A DNA stretch of 64,000 bases from JALNYB01 sp963676235 (GTDB lineage: Archaea; Thermoplasmatota; Thermoplasmata; Methanomassiliicoccales; Methanomethylophilaceae), in assembly GCA_963676235.1 (NCBI GenBank), contig OY781044.1:372001-436000 (forward strand), in the 5' to 3' direction. Position numbers and translations under genes: made by a program. Positions 33,124-43,109 of this stretch are shown piece after piece. The notes under the pieces were generated by a model. It was not told the DNA's origin. It did no database searches and saw only the letters and a program-made list of their open reading frames with translations. Every line of letters starts with the position of its first letter. Position 1 is the stretch's first letter.

Positions 33124-36100
33124 TTGGTTTTGTGTAGTAATATTGATATAAACATAAATTATCAATTAGTTGTGGATAAAGAACGAAAGCTTTCAAAAGA
33201 AGTATCTAATCCACATTCCACTGGTGGAAGCGGGGTATCATTCGAGGCCAAGGTGCTTGCATATTTCATAACAATTATGAATACTGGTGGCATCGTACCG
33301 GTGTTCAATGAAATTCCCACACAAATTATCTCCCAGGCAAAAAGACTTGGGTACAATACAGATGATATAGTGGTTATTATTGAGGATTCATTTTCACAAA
33401 ATAAAAGAAAATTGCTATGTCAGGTAAAGCAATCAATAGCGGTTACAAAAAGCAACACCGATTTTTCAGAATTCATACAGGGTGCTTGGCTTGATTACAA
33501 TCGATCAGAATTTAGTAAGGAGAACGATGCAATCGTCCTAATTACTGGTCCTTTATCAAAAAAAGATATAAATGGCGTGTTACCTCTTTTAGATCGCGCA
33601 AAACTAACAAAAACTACAAATGAATTCATGACGGATCTGAAACAAAAAAAGTTCATATCGAATGATGTCAGGGAAAAGTATGATGTAATTCATCATCATG
33701 TACGCTGTGCAAATGAGTCGAGGGAACCGTCTGATGAAGAAATTCATAGTTTTCTCCGCAATATCCATATTTTACAATTTGATCTGGGCGGCATCTATGG
33801 TATGGATTTACCAATAATATGTTCACATCTGTCTCAATGCTGCCGCGAACCTCCGAAACAAGTGTGGGATTCAATTCTGGCATATGCAACAACAGGTATG
33901 AATTACGGATCCCCGATCAGACAAAAAGACTTGCCGGAAGATATCCGGCGTCGTTTTTCTAAGATTACTTCGATTCCTGAAGACTTGTACAGAGATCAGG
34001 AAGAAAAGCGTCAATTCGTTTCAGGCAATATACTTGCTCTTATGATAATGTTTCTGATAGGTAGCTGGGACAGCAACAATGAAGGAGACGTTGAAGTCAT
34101 AAAAAAATTTGTTGAAAAATCATATACCGGCGGATATACTGTCTGGTATGATGAAATTAAAAAAATGCTAACTGAAGAAAATTCTTCAATATTATTCAGT
34201 GACGGAATCTGGACATTGAATGATAGAAAACTTTCTGTAATCATAGCTAAGAGTATATTTGATGATACTCTAAAAGCATTTTCAGAATTCGTACTGGAAA
34301 TTGCAAATGAACGCGATCCTGCTTTGGATCTGCCACCTGATCAAAGATTTGTAGCCACAATATGTGGAAAGAATAGAAAATTTTCAAAAATCTTACGTAG
34401 ATCCGCTTTAGACGGATTGGCAATTTTAGCTAACAATAAAAGTATGCTTATGAATTGTTCAGAATCAGGAAAAAGATTTCCAGAGATCATCGTAAGTTCT
34501 ATTATGGGGTCGATTACATGGGAAAGAATATGCAGCCTCAATGGACTTATGCAGCCTCTTGCTGAAACGTCTCCTGATGTCTTTTTGAACTGTTTAGAAA
34601 ACGCAATACAGAATTCATCAGATATGATCATACATGTAAAAGAACAGGAAAGTAAAGGATTATTTGGACAGAATTACATCCAAGATGTTATTTCGGCGTT
34701 AGAGGCTTTAGCTTGGGATCCTAAATATTTGTCTAATGTCACTTCATTATTGGCCTCTTTAGTCGAATATTATGAAGATTCAAACAATTATGGTCCTTTT
34801 AGGTCTCTTATGGAGATATTTTTACCTTGGAATCCTAATACAACCGCAAATGTAGAAAAACGTATGATTGCTATCGGAGCACTTAATGAAGAAAATCCAA
34901 ACATAGCATGGAAACTTCTTTTAAATCTTTTACCAGGAAACCATACGACATCATTTGGAACGATGCATCCTATTTGGATGAAAGCAAACTCAACATGTCA
35001 AAGAGAAAATGTAAGTCCCGGCGAATATTGGGACCAGGTCAATCAATGTACAGCATTAGCTGTTGATATAGGAAAAAAAGATCCTGCGAAGATTCCAGAT
35101 CTCATTAAACAGATGGATAACATGCCACAAAACGTCTTTGATGACCTAATAGAAATAATTTCTTCTCTTCAAATGTCTTTATTGTCTGATAGTACTAAGA
35201 AAGCAATAATGAATAATTTATACAATACATCTATCGAAAACAAAAAGAATCTTGATGCAGAATGGGCATTATCTCCTAATAATCTTAAAAAAATAGATGA
35301 TTTAATATCTCAAATCGAATCGAATGATCCCCATACGATGTATGTATATCTTTTCTCTTCGAGTGATCATTTCCTGTATGAGAGTAAAGATTATGAGAAA
35401 GAGAAAGAAAGAATAAAACATCAAAGAATAGATGTTATTGAAACAATAATCAATAAAGATGGAATAGATGGAATATTCAAGTTTTCCAATGAAGTAGATC
35501 GTCCAGAGATTCTTGGATATGTATTAGGTTTAGTTGATGAAGAATATTATGCGTCTATTCTGCCCTCGAAAATGAGTTCATGTAATGATGGCTTCATAAA
35601 ATCGTATATCATAGGTAGATTTGAAAAGAAGAGTTGGGAATGGGATGTTTTTTCAGACATAGATTCATGGGATTCTGAGAATAAGGTTCGTTTTCTGTAC
35701 ACACTTCCCTTCACATCTAATGTATTGTCGTATGTCAATGAATTAAATGACGAAGATGCGAGAATCTATTGGAAAAATGTTGATATTAATCCATTTGAAC
35801 TAAGTCAAGAAACATACGAGCGTGTTATAACATCATTATTGAATGTGGGCCGTTTTTATACCTCAGTCAATATTTTATCTAGATTATTGTACAAGGAGAA
35901 AGATGATGGTTTTAAAGTCGATTCAAATTTAATTTTCAAGACTCTTTTGTTTCCGTTGGATCAAGTTGAAGATATACACTCATATCATGATAACTTTGAT
36001 ATATGCGAATTGATAAAGAGAGTACAGACGGAAGACAGCATCAATATTAAAGATAAGATATCTATCGAATGGAGATATCTCGATCTGATGGGTGACAATC

Positions 36101-36690
36101 CAAATGATGTCAGACCATCGATATCAGAAAAAGAACTATCACAAAATCCAACGTTCTTCTGTGAAATAATAAGACTGATCTATAAGTCTGAAAAAGAAAA
36201 AGAGAAATCTGTATCTGAAGAGCAGGCTTCTTTGGCACCTCATGCATACAAACTAATGCAGTTATGGAAAATACCGCCTGGCATAGATGATGAGGGAAAT
36301 TTTAATATCGATAAATTTAAATCGTGGCTTCAATCAGTGAAAGATATTTCAAACGAAACGGGACATATGGAAGTTTCAATGTCGACGTTTGGTAATGTAT
36401 TGATACACGTTCCTCAAGATAAAGATGGCCTATGGATCAACAAAGAAGTGGCTAAGATCCTCAATGATGAAAAGTCTGATGATATGAGATGTGGACTATA
36501 TCGGGGGTATGTTAATTCTGTTGGGGTGTATACTCCTGGCAATGGATTCGAGGAGCATATGGCAGAAATATATCTGGAAAGAGAACAATCGGCTGAGAAG
36601 TATGGATACAGAAGATTGGCCAATTGTATGAAAGATGTCAAAGAACATTTCATTTCACTCAAAGAGAAAAACAATCTTAACAAATTTTGA
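33124..36690 (+). CDS. large nuclease-like protein with helical-repeat body, putative defence effector
   Basis: 1188 residues; the true start may be the GTG at 33172. The first ~170 residues look like a restriction-endonuclease fold: GGSGVSFEAKVLAYFIT, then DDIVVIIED with the acidic residue and LLCQVKQS in the place of the (E/Q)xK motif, followed by DFSEFIQGAWLDYN. This resembles the dsDNA nuclease domain of Cap4-like effectors. No Walker A motif was found. The remaining ~1000 residues are α-helical, consistent with repeats; the end (DKDGLWINKEVAKILN, MRCGLYRGYVNSVGVY) is a conserved closing block in similar large bacterial proteins. TGA stop, no internal TAG. Substrate and trigger unknown. 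Confidence 0.65.
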   Translation: MVLCSNIDININYQLVVDKERKLSKEVSNPHSTGGSGVSFEAKVLAYFITIMNTGGIVPVFNEIPTQIISQAKRLGYNTDDIVVIIEDSFSQNKRKLLCQVKQSIAVTKSNTDFSEFIQGAWLDYNRSEFSKENDAIVLITGPLSKKDINGVLPLLDRAKLTKTTNEFMTDLKQKKFISNDVREKYDVIHHHVRCANESREPSDEEIHSFLRNIHILQFDLGGIYGMDLPIICSHLSQCCREPPKQVWDSILAYATTGMNYGSPIRQKDLPEDIRRRFSKITSIPEDLYRDQEEKRQFVSGNILALMIMFLIGSWDSNNEGDVEVIKKFVEKSYTGGYTVWYDEIKKMLTEENSSILFSDGIWTLNDRKLSVIIAKSIFDDTLKAFSEFVLEIANERDPALDLPPDQRFVATICGKNRKFSKILRRSALDGLAILANNKSMLMNCSESGKRFPEIIVSSIMGSITWERICSLNGLMQPLAETSPDVFLNCLENAIQNSSDMIIHVKEQESKGLFGQNYIQDVISALEALAWDPKYLSNVTSLLASLVEYYEDSNNYGPFRSLMEIFLPWNPNTTANVEKRMIAIGALNEENPNIAWKLLLNLLPGNHTTSFGTMHPIWMKANSTCQRENVSPGEYWDQVNQCTALAVDIGKKDPAKIPDLIKQMDNMPQNVFDDLIEIISSLQMSLLSDSTKKAIMNNLYNTSIENKKNLDAEWALSPNNLKKIDDLISQIESNDPHTMYVYLFSSSDHFLYESKDYEKEKERIKHQRIDVIETIINKDGIDGIFKFSNEVDRPEILGYVLGLVDEEYYASILPSKMSSCNDGFIKSYIIGRFEKKSWEWDVFSDIDSWDSENKVRFLYTLPFTSNVLSYVNELNDEDARIYWKNVDINPFELSQETYERVITSLLNVGRFYTSVNILSRLLYKEKDDGFKVDSNLIFKTLLFPLDQVEDIHSYHDNFDICELIKRVQTEDSINIKDKISIEWRYLDLMGDNPNDVRPSISEKELSQNPTFFCEIIRLIYKSEKEKEKSVSEEQASLAPHAYKLMQLWKIPPGIDDEGNFNIDKFKSWLQSVKDISNETGHMEVSMSTFGNVLIHVPQDKDGLWINKEVAKILNDEKSDDMRCGLYRGYVNSVGVYTPGNGFEEHMAEIYLEREQSAEKYGYRRLANCMKDVKEHFISLKEKNNLNKF

Positions 36691-36779
36691 CCATTGAACC
36701 TACGTTTGACAGATAGGATATTTTCTGAGTATGCAGAGCGATCCGCAGAACAATATGCGACAGGGATGCTGGACAAATA

Positions 36780-37712
36780 CTAGTGGTCTTTCGATAGTTC
36801 TTTGTCGCCAAACATTCAAACAGGCCAAAAGACCGTACTCGAGATACGAATGGAACCTTTAATCTTACGGCTCAAAGCTGTGGGAGTTTGGCAGGAAAAG
36901 TGAGAATATCGGCTCGCATAAGAAGCATACTCCACGCGAAAATACTGTTACCGAACGATAACATCACAATTACCATCGGGAACAAAGTCCTGACGGAAGC
37001 GGTATTTCAGGAAACAAGATTGGGCGATCTCCTTGATGGACTGAAGAGGTCACAGGGCAACTCCGTTGTCGCCGAAACGATAGCTTTGGTCGCCAATTCG
37101 GTAGAGATGACAGGATTATCCGTCAACTGTTTGGATAGACTATTAGATTATGACACCGCCCGTGCAGAGTACGGACCGATGCGAACGCACCGAGGTCCAT
37201 ATATCGAAACGTCGAACGTTTAAGAAAGAACATCGATGCGGGCAAGAGACCACGCAAGAAATACCATAATTCTAATTGTTTTGTAAACACCGGCTTGTTG
37301 TATCAATTTCCGCTCGAAGGAAGGAACAAAGAGGACGAGATGGAAATGGCCGTGAACAATATGATCGCCGGCCATGAAGGATTATTTGTGCTGTTATCCA
37401 CCATCCGTTGACAACTTTTGAGATCTTGGATCTGTACAGGGCAAAGAACGACGTGAAGACGATGTTCCGCGACCTTAAGCACGGGATAGATTGAAGACCG
37501 ACCAGATGCACTTCCGAAGATACTGTCAAAGAACGCGCCCTAATCTATTTCTGGCGTTATTCTGCATGTCCGTGGTCCGTTTCCTGTATCCCAAATTTCG
37601 AGATAAGACGACAAAATCCATCTCCGAGGAACTGGGCTCGTTCTCAGTTACGGTCTGGCGGGAAACGGAGAATAAAAGAAACATATTTTCAGCAACTTCG
37701 GCCGTCTGATCA
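36780..37712 (+). pseudogene. decayed IS4-superfamily transposase
   Basis: Pieces of one transposase lie in different frames with several stops. An N-terminal piece at 36888-37223 (KVRISARIRSILHAK, GNSVVAETIALVANSV) is followed by a catalytic piece near 37411-37492 (FEILDLYRAKNDVKTMFRDLK) and a C-terminal piece at 37491-37709. In the IS4 signature the catalytic Glu position is Lys, so it was already dead or has mutated. Inverted repeats were not found. It marks the right flank of the island. Confidence 0.65.
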
Positions 37713-37961
37713 GGCGTTTGCAGGGTCAAACGGTCTGTTTTTGTGCCGAAGGCACCCGAACAGTAATTGACCGTTTTCAGCAATGAGAACAATTAAGTGA
37801 GAACGCTAAGGGCTTATGCAGAACGCACATCTTTCAACGATAACAAAGTGATCAGATGGCGTAAGTGTCAAACGCGGGTTGAAATTCTCTTCGTATCGAT
37901 TCATTTATTTTCCGATAGATTTCAAATTTAAACAACAATATCCATATACATTACACCGTAG

Positions 37962-38321
37962 TCAGAATGTGTTCACGACCTGATATTGATCCATGATACC
38001 ACGTACATCTGCCCTGTGTATCAATTTGATACCATCCAAGATCTTTGCGCCACTATCACGGAGTTCCAAATCTTCAATGACACAGAAAACACTCCCTTCC
38101 ATGTCCATTAGATTCTTTAGAGCTTCTTCGTTCGAAGGCATCTCTATTGCTGCCGGTACTTGAGATTCGATCGCATTGAACGTCCCATCTCCTATCAACA
38201 GGACATCCGCTTTATCTATCGCGCCACTGACCAATCCCCCTAAAGCAAGTCTGGCTCCCGCGAATGCTTCTTCCGTTCCATACGGCGGTTTTCTTATTAT
38301 TACGATCATTTTATCTGCCAT
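37962..38321 (-). CDS. DsrE-family sulfur-relay protein
   Basis: 119 residues of DsrE/DsrF fold. IIRKPPYGTEEAFAGARLALGG and ADVLLIGDGTFNAI are typical of the TusC/DsrF branch. Last gene of a five-gene set with TusA. In bacteria DsrEFH passes sulfur as persulfide from TusA; whether the cysteine in VFCVIED acts so here is unknown. Confidence 0.8.
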   Translation of the reverse strand: MADKMIVIIRKPPYGTEEAFAGARLALGGLVSGAIDKADVLLIGDGTFNAIESQVPAAIEMPSNEEALKNLMDMEGSVFCVIEDLELRDSGAKILDGIKLIHRADVRGIMDQYQVVNTF

Positions 38322-38325
38322 AACA

Positions 38326-38682
38326 TCACCTCGATATAGTTACAAGACGGTCGCTTTCAGAAACAAACTGTGAAAAATCATTCGTTATGCTTCCGATCTT
38401 CGTACCTTTGATCTCCTCTCCCCTTTGGATACCACGTGCATAGCCACATGTCTCACAGACAACTATTTCCACCCCGGAAGAAGCGAGTTCTTCAAGAATA
38501 TCACCCACATTGGGAAATCTCTTGGGATTCTGTCCGGCTTTTATGAGAGTCACTCCTTCTCCGTAACAGAATATCTTAACCGTATGGCCTTTTTCTATCG
38601 CTGCTTTAGCCAATTTCAATGCCACATTCGAATCCATGTTCATCATGGTACCAGATCTTATCTGTATTGTCACTATTCCCAT
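38326..38682 (-). CDS. DsrE-family protein, TusD/DsrE-like
   Basis: 118 residues from the ATG at 38682 (MGIVTIQIRSG), ten bases after the TusB-like stop. The C in VEIVVCETCGYARG is at the position of the sulfur-carrying cysteine of TusD/DsrE. Confidence 0.8.
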   Translation of the reverse strand: MGIVTIQIRSGTMMNMDSNVALKLAKAAIEKGHTVKIFCYGEGVTLIKAGQNPKRFPNVGDILEELASSGVEIVVCETCGYARGIQRGEEIKGTKIGSITNDFSQFVSESDRLVTISR

Positions 38683-38692
38683 AATATCCCCC

Positions 38693-38992
38693 TCATAACG
38701 TGATCGTTTGATCATACTCATCCATTATCAGATCGATTGCATGCGGATAATCAATGACCTGTGTTCCTTCCCCCGCCTTGTCTTTGAATCCCCTTGCCTC
38801 CAGATCATCAGCGATCACGAACACGTCGTCTACCACGTCCAGAAGATCAATCCTTCTCTTACTGCAAACTGAGAATAATGTAGCATCCTCGAATAGTATC
38901 GCTGCTGCCTTACCTCCTCTGAGTGTTTTGATGATATCGAGGTCATGATATTCGTATGGAGATTTCAAAAGAATAAACAATGTAGATTTCAA
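38693..38992 (-). CDS. DsrH/TusB-family protein
   Basis: 99 residues. LFILLKSPYEYHDLD at the start and the ATLFSVC...VFVIADDLEARG middle match the TusB/DsrH family. Completes a DsrE-DsrF-DsrH-like trio with its two neighbours. Confidence 0.8.
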   Translation of the reverse strand: MKSTLFILLKSPYEYHDLDIIKTLRGGKAAAILFEDATLFSVCSKRRIDLLDVVDDVFVIADDLEARGFKDKAGEGTQVIDYPHAIDLIMDEYDQTITL

Positions 38993-38999
38993 GTTGACA

Positions 39000-39410
39000 T
39001 CATCCTATGAAGTATTGCATATCCGTATCCGCAGCTATGTTTAGGAACCCTGCGGCACCGACGATCTTGGCACCATCTATCATATTCTCTTTCTTGATGC
39101 CCATTAATTCCATCGATGTGCTGCATGCGTATATTGTCACACCCTGATCGATTGCCATACTCAACTGTTCGCCGAATTGGGGTATACCGACCTTGGACAT
39201 CCTCTTCACGAAAGTTCCCGTGAATAAACGATACACGCCCTTGAGTTTGGGTTTGGACCCTTTCTTCAACAGGTTCAATCCGAAAAATGTGAAGAATATG
39301 TGGACTTCCATCCCCATGCTTGCGGCGGTGTTCGCTATCATCATTGCCATTATGCCCTTATCAAAAGAGCCTTCAGACACAATTATTGCTACTTTTTTTG
39401 TTTCAGTCAT
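39000..39410 (-). CDS. DsrE/F-like protein of the peroxiredoxin-associated type
   Basis: 136 residues. KKVAIIVSEGSFDKGIMAMMIANTAASMG and VHIFFTFFGLNLLKKG define the DsrE2 group, often encoded beside TusA and sulfur-transfer enzymes. A cysteine lies in TIYACSTSMELMG. Eight bases upstream of the TusB-like gene. Confidence 0.82.
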   Translation of the reverse strand: MTETKKVAIIVSEGSFDKGIMAMMIANTAASMGMEVHIFFTFFGLNLLKKGSKPKLKGVYRLFTGTFVKRMSKVGIPQFGEQLSMAIDQGVTIYACSTSMELMGIKKENMIDGAKIVGAAGFLNIAADTDMQYFIG

Positions 39411-39513
39411 TTAATCATCATTCCATAGATCTAATCTTCCAATTAGAAGTCGATATTGTATCGATCTGCCGATGTTTCCATTACATATCCAAAGATCAAC
39501 TGAATCTTTCGTA

Positions 39514-39738
39514 TCATTTGAGTCTTTTTATGCGATACGTAAAAATTTTACCTGATTCTTTCGCTTCAACTAACTCATTGCCTGTTCTTTGACACCATGC
39601 CGGTATATCTTCCTTGGAACCAACATCGTCAGAGATCAGTTCCAATTCTTGACCTATATCTACGGTCTTTATCTTCTTGGCCAACTGAACGACTGGCATG
39701 GGACACATAAGTCCCTTACAATCTAGAACGTCTGTCAC
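39514..39738 (-). CDS. tusA: sulfur carrier protein TusA
   Basis: 74 residues. LDCKGLMCPMPVVQLAKKI has the CPMP motif whose cysteine carries the persulfide. First gene of the sulfur-relay set. In methanogens without standard IscS-based pathways such sets may feed tRNA thiolation or cofactor sulfur; inference. Confidence 0.93.
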   Translation of the reverse strand: MTDVLDCKGLMCPMPVVQLAKKIKTVDIGQELELISDDVGSKEDIPAWCQRTGNELVEAKESGKIFTYRIKRLK

Positions 39739-39957
39739 TTTGTAATACCCAGTTTAATACCGATCTGTTCTAATATAAATGTTTCCGATTTATTATTCGA
39801 AAAAAATATCAAAAATACCAAATTATGTGATTTTATATTTTCTATCTGATTTAGATGATTCAAATTTCATCATGACAATATAAGCCTTACAAAATATTTA
39901 CTTCACGTTAAATTAAAATACAGACCATCATTCCATATTACAAGGAAGTGCTCCAAG

Positions 39958-41082
39958 TTGAATAATGTAAAAAGCACACTCACGAGAGCATCACCTGTTC
40001 CAAGTGAAAAGATCTTGATGTATCTTATGGGACTTCTATTCTTGATCTCTGGTATATATGGATTCTATCAATATTCTGAAGGCAGAAATGATGGAACTGC
40101 TATTGAAGGCCTGCTGATCTTACTAATATCTTTGAGAATAATGAGTGGCGATACACCATTCGGAACATTCCGTCGTTCCATCTACCTTTCGATACTTGGC
40201 TCTGTAGGAATAATCGTGAGCGTATTCGATTTGCTTTTACCATATATCTTCATAGATCTGATGCAGGCAATAACAGTGATCATACTTGCAATCTATACTG
40301 CAATGTGTTTAACATGGGCAATAAAAGGTCGTGAGAATAATGGACCGACCGTGAGAATATTATGTGTGATATTTGGTTTATTGATGCTTTTGACGATCTT
40401 CCTTATAATGGGATTTTTTGAATTCGAAGATCGTCTTCCATACGCGACCATAATCACCGCCGTGGGCCTGACCATGACAGCGATGGCATATACCAGGACG
40501 AATTTCCAAACACACGAGGAAACCGAATTTCCTATAGCGTCTCTAACCCTGCTCTTTACAGGAATAATAATGCTATGTAATGTTTTTGCAATGATCCTTA
40601 TGACCGTAGAAGGTGCAGAAATGTCGATAAGAGGAACAATGGCCGTATTCCTCATAATATTGGCATTACGGCTAATATCCGAAGGAGATACGCCATTAGG
40701 AAAAATACAGAAATCCAATTTTGTCATAATTATCGGCATAATATGCATGATCATAAGCATGGTTGCTGTGATCATACCTTCAGACATCTTGGACGATACG
40801 ATGTCCTATGCCCTTGGTATCTTGAATCTGATAGAGGGAGCCCACCTGATGAAGATGATAATGAAAAACAACAAAGATGTGAAACAAATCAAATTCAGAA
40901 CGAGTGTCAGCGGAATGATAATGATCATCTTTGGAATCAGCGCCCTATTACCGAGCATGTTCACAGAAACTTTCACGCTTTTAACAACTGCATTGATGTC
41001 GATCACTATGATATCTCTTGGAGTCACGGTCTTTACTTTTAAACTCTCAGAAATAAAGAAATTTAACTCAAATTGCACATGA
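39958..41082 (+). CDS. multi-helix membrane protein, DUF308/HdeD-like
   Basis: 374 residues with about 12 membrane helices in an internal two-fold repeat: the block LLILLISLRIMSGDTPFG is echoed by VFLIILALRLISEGDTPLG some 200 residues later. Helix hairpins of this sort resemble HdeD/DUF308 proteins, function unknown. TTG start at 39958 with AAGGAAGTG upstream. Confidence 0.65.
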   Translation: MNNVKSTLTRASPVPSEKILMYLMGLLFLISGIYGFYQYSEGRNDGTAIEGLLILLISLRIMSGDTPFGTFRRSIYLSILGSVGIIVSVFDLLLPYIFIDLMQAITVIILAIYTAMCLTWAIKGRENNGPTVRILCVIFGLLMLLTIFLIMGFFEFEDRLPYATIITAVGLTMTAMAYTRTNFQTHEETEFPIASLTLLFTGIIMLCNVFAMILMTVEGAEMSIRGTMAVFLIILALRLISEGDTPLGKIQKSNFVIIIGIICMIISMVAVIIPSDILDDTMSYALGILNLIEGAHLMKMIMKNNKDVKQIKFRTSVSGMIMIIFGISALLPSMFTETFTLLTTALMSITMISLGVTVFTFKLSEIKKFNSNCT

Positions 41083-41272
41083 TATCTGCGATGCAGTTGA
41101 AATGAATTTTTGATCCGATCCTTCACTTATTTATTCAACATCAAAACATTCTAATTTCAGATAATTCAACAAATGATATCATAACTACCATAAAATCAAA
41201 GCCCTTCTCAGAATGATATCGTATAACTAAGGAATTCGATATTTGTTAATACCATAGATTTCATTCAGCCGT

Positions 41273-41647
41273 ATGGATTGGGATACGGCCGTCATAATAA
41301 TTTTAGTGGCGGCAGGCGGTGCGATAGGCGCAGTACTCAGGTACTCTGTCGGTCATCTTGTTGATTCCAGTACATTTCCATGGTCCACTTTCGTTGTAAA
41401 TTTCATTGGTTGTACCTTGATTGCTTTGATATTCTTCTCATATGGACATACAATGCCTGAATTGGTCAGATACTTCCTATTCATAGGAATATTCGGAGCA
41501 TTCACCACTATGTCAACGTTCACACTGGAAACAGTAACATTATTCTCAGACGGCCAATTATCAACGGCATTTCTGAATTGGTTCATGAATGCAGGCGTAT
41601 GTCTATTCGGTGCCTTCGCTGGAAGATATATAGCGTTGTTATTCTAA
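41273..41647 (+). CDS. crcB: fluoride channel Fluc (CrcB)
   Basis: Small dual-topology fluoride exporter. 124 residues, four membrane helices, with GGAIGAVLRY, TFVVNFIGC and GAFTTMSTF, all diagnostic. A single gene, so probably a homodimer. No fluoride riboswitch seen in the 190 bases before it. Confidence 0.93.
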   Translation: MDWDTAVIIILVAAGGAIGAVLRYSVGHLVDSSTFPWSTFVVNFIGCTLIALIFFSYGHTMPELVRYFLFIGIFGAFTTMSTFTLETVTLFSDGQLSTAFLNWFMNAGVCLFGAFAGRYIALLF

Positions 41648-41652
41648 TGTTA

Positions 41653-42228
41653 TCAGAATTCTGTTTCCGTACCGTCAGCCAGATCCTTGAAGTAACCGAC
41701 ACCTTCCTCAGGCCCTTTGGCAATGAGAACGTCTCCCTCTTCAATCTGCGTTCCCCTTCCAGGACCGAAGATGTATGTTCTATCGCGCTTGATAGCTATA
41801 ACAAACATCCCGCTGATGGTGCTCAAACGTATGTCTCCGAACGTGCGTCCCTTCATGATAGAATTCTGTGCCACCTTTGCAACAGATATCGTCGTCTCCG
41901 ATTCTTTGATCGACATCGCTATGACAGGATGCTCTCCTAATCCTCTTAAAACAACATCTGCAATGGATTTTGCCGCTTCTGCAATGTACATGATAGAAGT
42001 CTGAAGTTTGGTTATTACTACTACCTTGGCGACCTCCTCTGGATTGCTCTTTCCTAGATCTACGGTAGCGTCTTGAATCTTGGAAGAAAGATCTTCCATC
42101 GTCCCTGACAAAAAGATGACCTCTTCCGCTATCTCCTTATTATTGTAAAGCAAGGATGAATATGCAAGGTCTACCATGAACTCTGAAGTATCCTTCAGTT
42201 CGAGAAGCATTACTTCCAATGCTTTCAT
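41653..42228 (-). CDS. PhoU-like / TrkA_C protein, second of a pair
   Basis: 191 residues: a PhoU-like helical half (LLELKDTSEFMVDLAYSSLLYNN) and a C-terminal TrkA_C domain (IKRDRTYIFGPGRGTQIEEGDVLIAKG). Its start overlaps the stop of the sister gene by four bases. TrkA_C domains bind nucleotides or cations and gate transporters. Likely works with its sister on the divergent MgtE transporter. Confidence 0.83.
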   Translation of the reverse strand: MKALEVMLLELKDTSEFMVDLAYSSLLYNNKEIAEEVIFLSGTMEDLSSKIQDATVDLGKSNPEEVAKVVVITKLQTSIMYIAEAAKSIADVVLRGLGEHPVIAMSIKESETTISVAKVAQNSIMKGRTFGDIRLSTISGMFVIAIKRDRTYIFGPGRGTQIEEGDVLIAKGPEEGVGYFKDLADGTETEF

Positions 42229-42914
42229 TCATCTTCCTCCTCTTCATCTTCGAAATTGACTGCTTCGTCCGACAGCTCTTCGGGCTCATCATCGGGTTCT
42301 GGAAACTCCCAAGGCATCTTGCCATTGGCGAAATCCACTAAACGGGAATACCCGTCTTCTGTTCCACGAACGATTATGTCGTCACCGGCACGGATCTTGG
42401 TCTTGTCTTCGGGATCGTATGTCCATCCCTGACGATTCTTGATCGCTATGATCTTACATCCTGTGCAAGCTTCAACCGCAAGCTGATCCAAAGTATATCC
42501 AACCATTTCAGACTTGGGACTGATCTTTGTTGCACGAATCTTTTCATCCGATTCGTGAAGCATATCAGATAAGTAAGGACGCTTTTCCAATGGAACATCA
42601 AGAAGATCTACGATATCTGCTGCTGCATCCGATATTCTGTCGGCAGCAGAAGCTACCTGAAGTAATCCTGAAAGCTGTTTTGCATCCTCTTTTGTCCTTG
42701 AGGACATCAACACTTTGAAACGAATGGCGAATTTTAGATTGTTCATTTCCTCTTCCAGATCGTGGACCTTCTCTGCCATATCCTCACTATTGTACATCAG
42801 TGAAGCATACGCTAGGTCTACTATGACCTCTGAGGAATCTTTCATTTCTGTTAAAAGCTCACGAACACTCATCTCTACATGATCTAAGTTCGTATAGTCA
42901 TCAGAGTCACTCAT
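42225..42914 (-). CDS. PhoU-like / TrkA_C protein, first of a pair
   Basis: 229 residues with the same domain order as its neighbour (LLTEMKDSSEVIVDLAYASLMYN; IIAIKNRQGWTYDPEDKTKIRAGDDIIVRG) plus an acidic tail of about 25 residues. The two probably arose by tandem duplication and may form a heteromer. Divergent from MgtE across 195 bases. Confidence 0.83.
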   Translation of the reverse strand: MSDSDDYTNLDHVEMSVRELLTEMKDSSEVIVDLAYASLMYNSEDMAEKVHDLEEEMNNLKFAIRFKVLMSSRTKEDAKQLSGLLQVASAADRISDAAADIVDLLDVPLEKRPYLSDMLHESDEKIRATKISPKSEMVGYTLDQLAVEACTGCKIIAIKNRQGWTYDPEDKTKIRAGDDIIVRGTEDGYSRLVDFANGKMPWEFPEPDDEPEELSDEAVNFEDEEEEDE

Positions 42915-43109
42915 ATTGAGCCCCCCTGAACCAAACCGGACTGCCTATTACTGCCTTCCGGGTCATCTGAGTTGATCGACAATTTCGGTCACCTTTAGTT
43001 AAACATCCAAAAAATCAAACGCAGTCTACCTATATTTAAGATTTGGCAACTTTAATAAATACGATTAAAGACTGTCGAGGTACGATTAACGATGTCATGA
43101 GGTGATTTT

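Noticed and set aside
36707..36902. A plus-strand frame with TAG at codon 26 next to the large nuclease-like gene
   Set aside because: It runs into the decayed transposase, has no clear start, and lies in sequence with many other stops, so the TAG is not evidence of decoding.
37713..37961. Right attachment site of the island
   Set aside because: No stretch matching the tRNA-Gln 3' end was found between the transposase remnant and the DsrE gene.
41083..41272. Fluoride riboswitch before crcB
   Set aside because: I could not find the conserved pseudoknot core; the leader is AT-rich without the expected pattern.
42915..43109. Magnesium riboswitch in the mgtE leader
   Set aside because: The 195-base divergent region shows promoters and a strong ribosome site but no recognisable M-box or similar structure.
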